From Oscillospiraceae bacterium (GTDB lineage Bacteria > Bacillota > Clostridia > Oscillospirales > UBA929): DNA of 11,865 nucleotides. Position numbers and translations under genes: made by a program. Shown here one piece after another: positions 11,688 to 11,865 of the stretch; position 1 is the stretch's first letter; every line of letters starts with the position of its first letter. The stretch spans positions 1-11,865 of the forward strand of contig WRLJ01000029.1 in the NCBI GenBank assembly GCA_009777685.1. The letters run 5' to 3'. The notes beneath the pieces are model-generated. The model had not been told where the DNA came from and searched no databases. It was given only the letters and a program-made list of their open reading frames with translations.

Positions 11688-11865
11688 ATGAAACGTCATG
11701 AAATAACAGATGAACAATGGGAGCGGGTAAAGGACAAACTGCCAGCGGAACGCAAGCCCCAGGGAGGCCGCCCGGCGAAAGATAACCGGGTCATGCTGAA
11801 TGGCATAATCTATTGGCTGAACACCGGGATTCCGTGGGCTGATTTGCCGGAACGGTTCGGGCCGT
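11688..11865 (+). CDS. IS5-family transposase, N-terminal part, cut by window end
   Basis: Fifty-nine complete codons are visible before the window ends: MKRHEITDEQWERVKDKLPA…GRPAKDNRVMLNGIIYWLNTGIPWADLPERFGP. This is the standard N-terminal domain of IS5-type DDE transposases (DUF4096): a helix with DxQWxxL-like pattern, the GRP linker, then the R-x-x-LNGI-x-YWLxTGxPWxDLPxRFGP helix-turn-helix segment used for DNA binding. No stop or frameshift is seen in this part. The catalytic DDE domain lies beyond the window, so completeness cannot be judged; in many IS5/IS427-group members the second half is in another frame. The ATG at 11688 has no clear ribosome binding site. Terminal inverted repeats cannot be defined without the other end. 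Confidence 0.88.
   Translation, partial: MKRHEITDEQWERVKDKLPAERKPQGGRPAKDNRVMLNGIIYWLNTGIPWADLPERFGP
11688..11865 (+). mobile_element. Left part of an IS5-like insertion sequence (partial)
   Basis: The transposase N-terminus marks an insertion sequence whose left end should lie within the roughly 60 bases before 11688, probably after the repeat block that ends near 11627. The exact tip and target duplication cannot be set from one end, so only the coding part is delimited. Confidence 0.6.

Noticed and set aside
11486..11689. Minus-strand open frame across the hairpin cluster
   Set aside because: Its translation only reflects the repeat block and the transposase promoter; repeats of this kind often give spurious short frames.

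Overview
The window looks like a chromosomal segment from a high-GC member of the Clostridia, most plausibly an Oscillospiraceae-type gut anaerobe. This is inferred from the gene order (DUF177/YceD–rpmF; DUF512 radical-SAM-like protein, der, plsY, trmL, cca), the GC-rich coding sequence, AGGAGG-type ribosome binding sites and a DUF5050-type repeat lipoprotein. No rRNA or tRNA gene, CRISPR array or origin is visible, and no gene-free stretch exceeds 300 bases (the longest, about 277, lies at 1758-2034).

Layout. 1-725: a DUF177/YceD gene and rpmF (L32), closed by an intrinsic terminator. 778-1831: a single-gene unit with its own promoter, encoding a secreted lipoprotein made of seven 39-residue repeats (probable beta-propeller), with a candidate terminator. 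1951-7931: a long collinear housekeeping block (DUF512 protein, der, plsY, trmL, cca) starting at a good promoter and interrupted between the DUF512 gene and der by a visibly more AT-rich insert carrying a lone MNT-type nucleotidyltransferase and a 65-residue membrane protein. 7950-10544: an accessory zone with a RelB/DinJ–YoeB toxin-antitoxin pair, a palindromic MITE-like element, an unassigned cysteine-bearing 161-residue protein and two GNAT acetyltransferases. 10683-11450: a convergent HAD (Cof-type) phosphatase on the minus strand. 11688-end: the first 59 codons of an IS5-type transposase, cut by the window edge.

Functionally, the housekeeping genes serve ribosome biogenesis and tRNA maturation (rpmF, der, trmL, cca) and phospholipid synthesis (plsY). 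The accessory zone is a mixture of stress/toxin and acetyltransferase genes with lower GC, as expected of exchanged DNA.

The most notable non-genic signal is a family of short GGGCGA…TCGCCC hairpins in the intergenic spaces. Three copies share one core sequence; others form double-hairpin elements at 8577-8650 and, more loosely, 11545-11627. No complete undescribed system is demonstrable here. The best candidates for a second look are the propeller lipoprotein, the nucleotidyltransferase/membrane-protein insert, the antitoxin-toxin family pairing, and the hairpin repeats.
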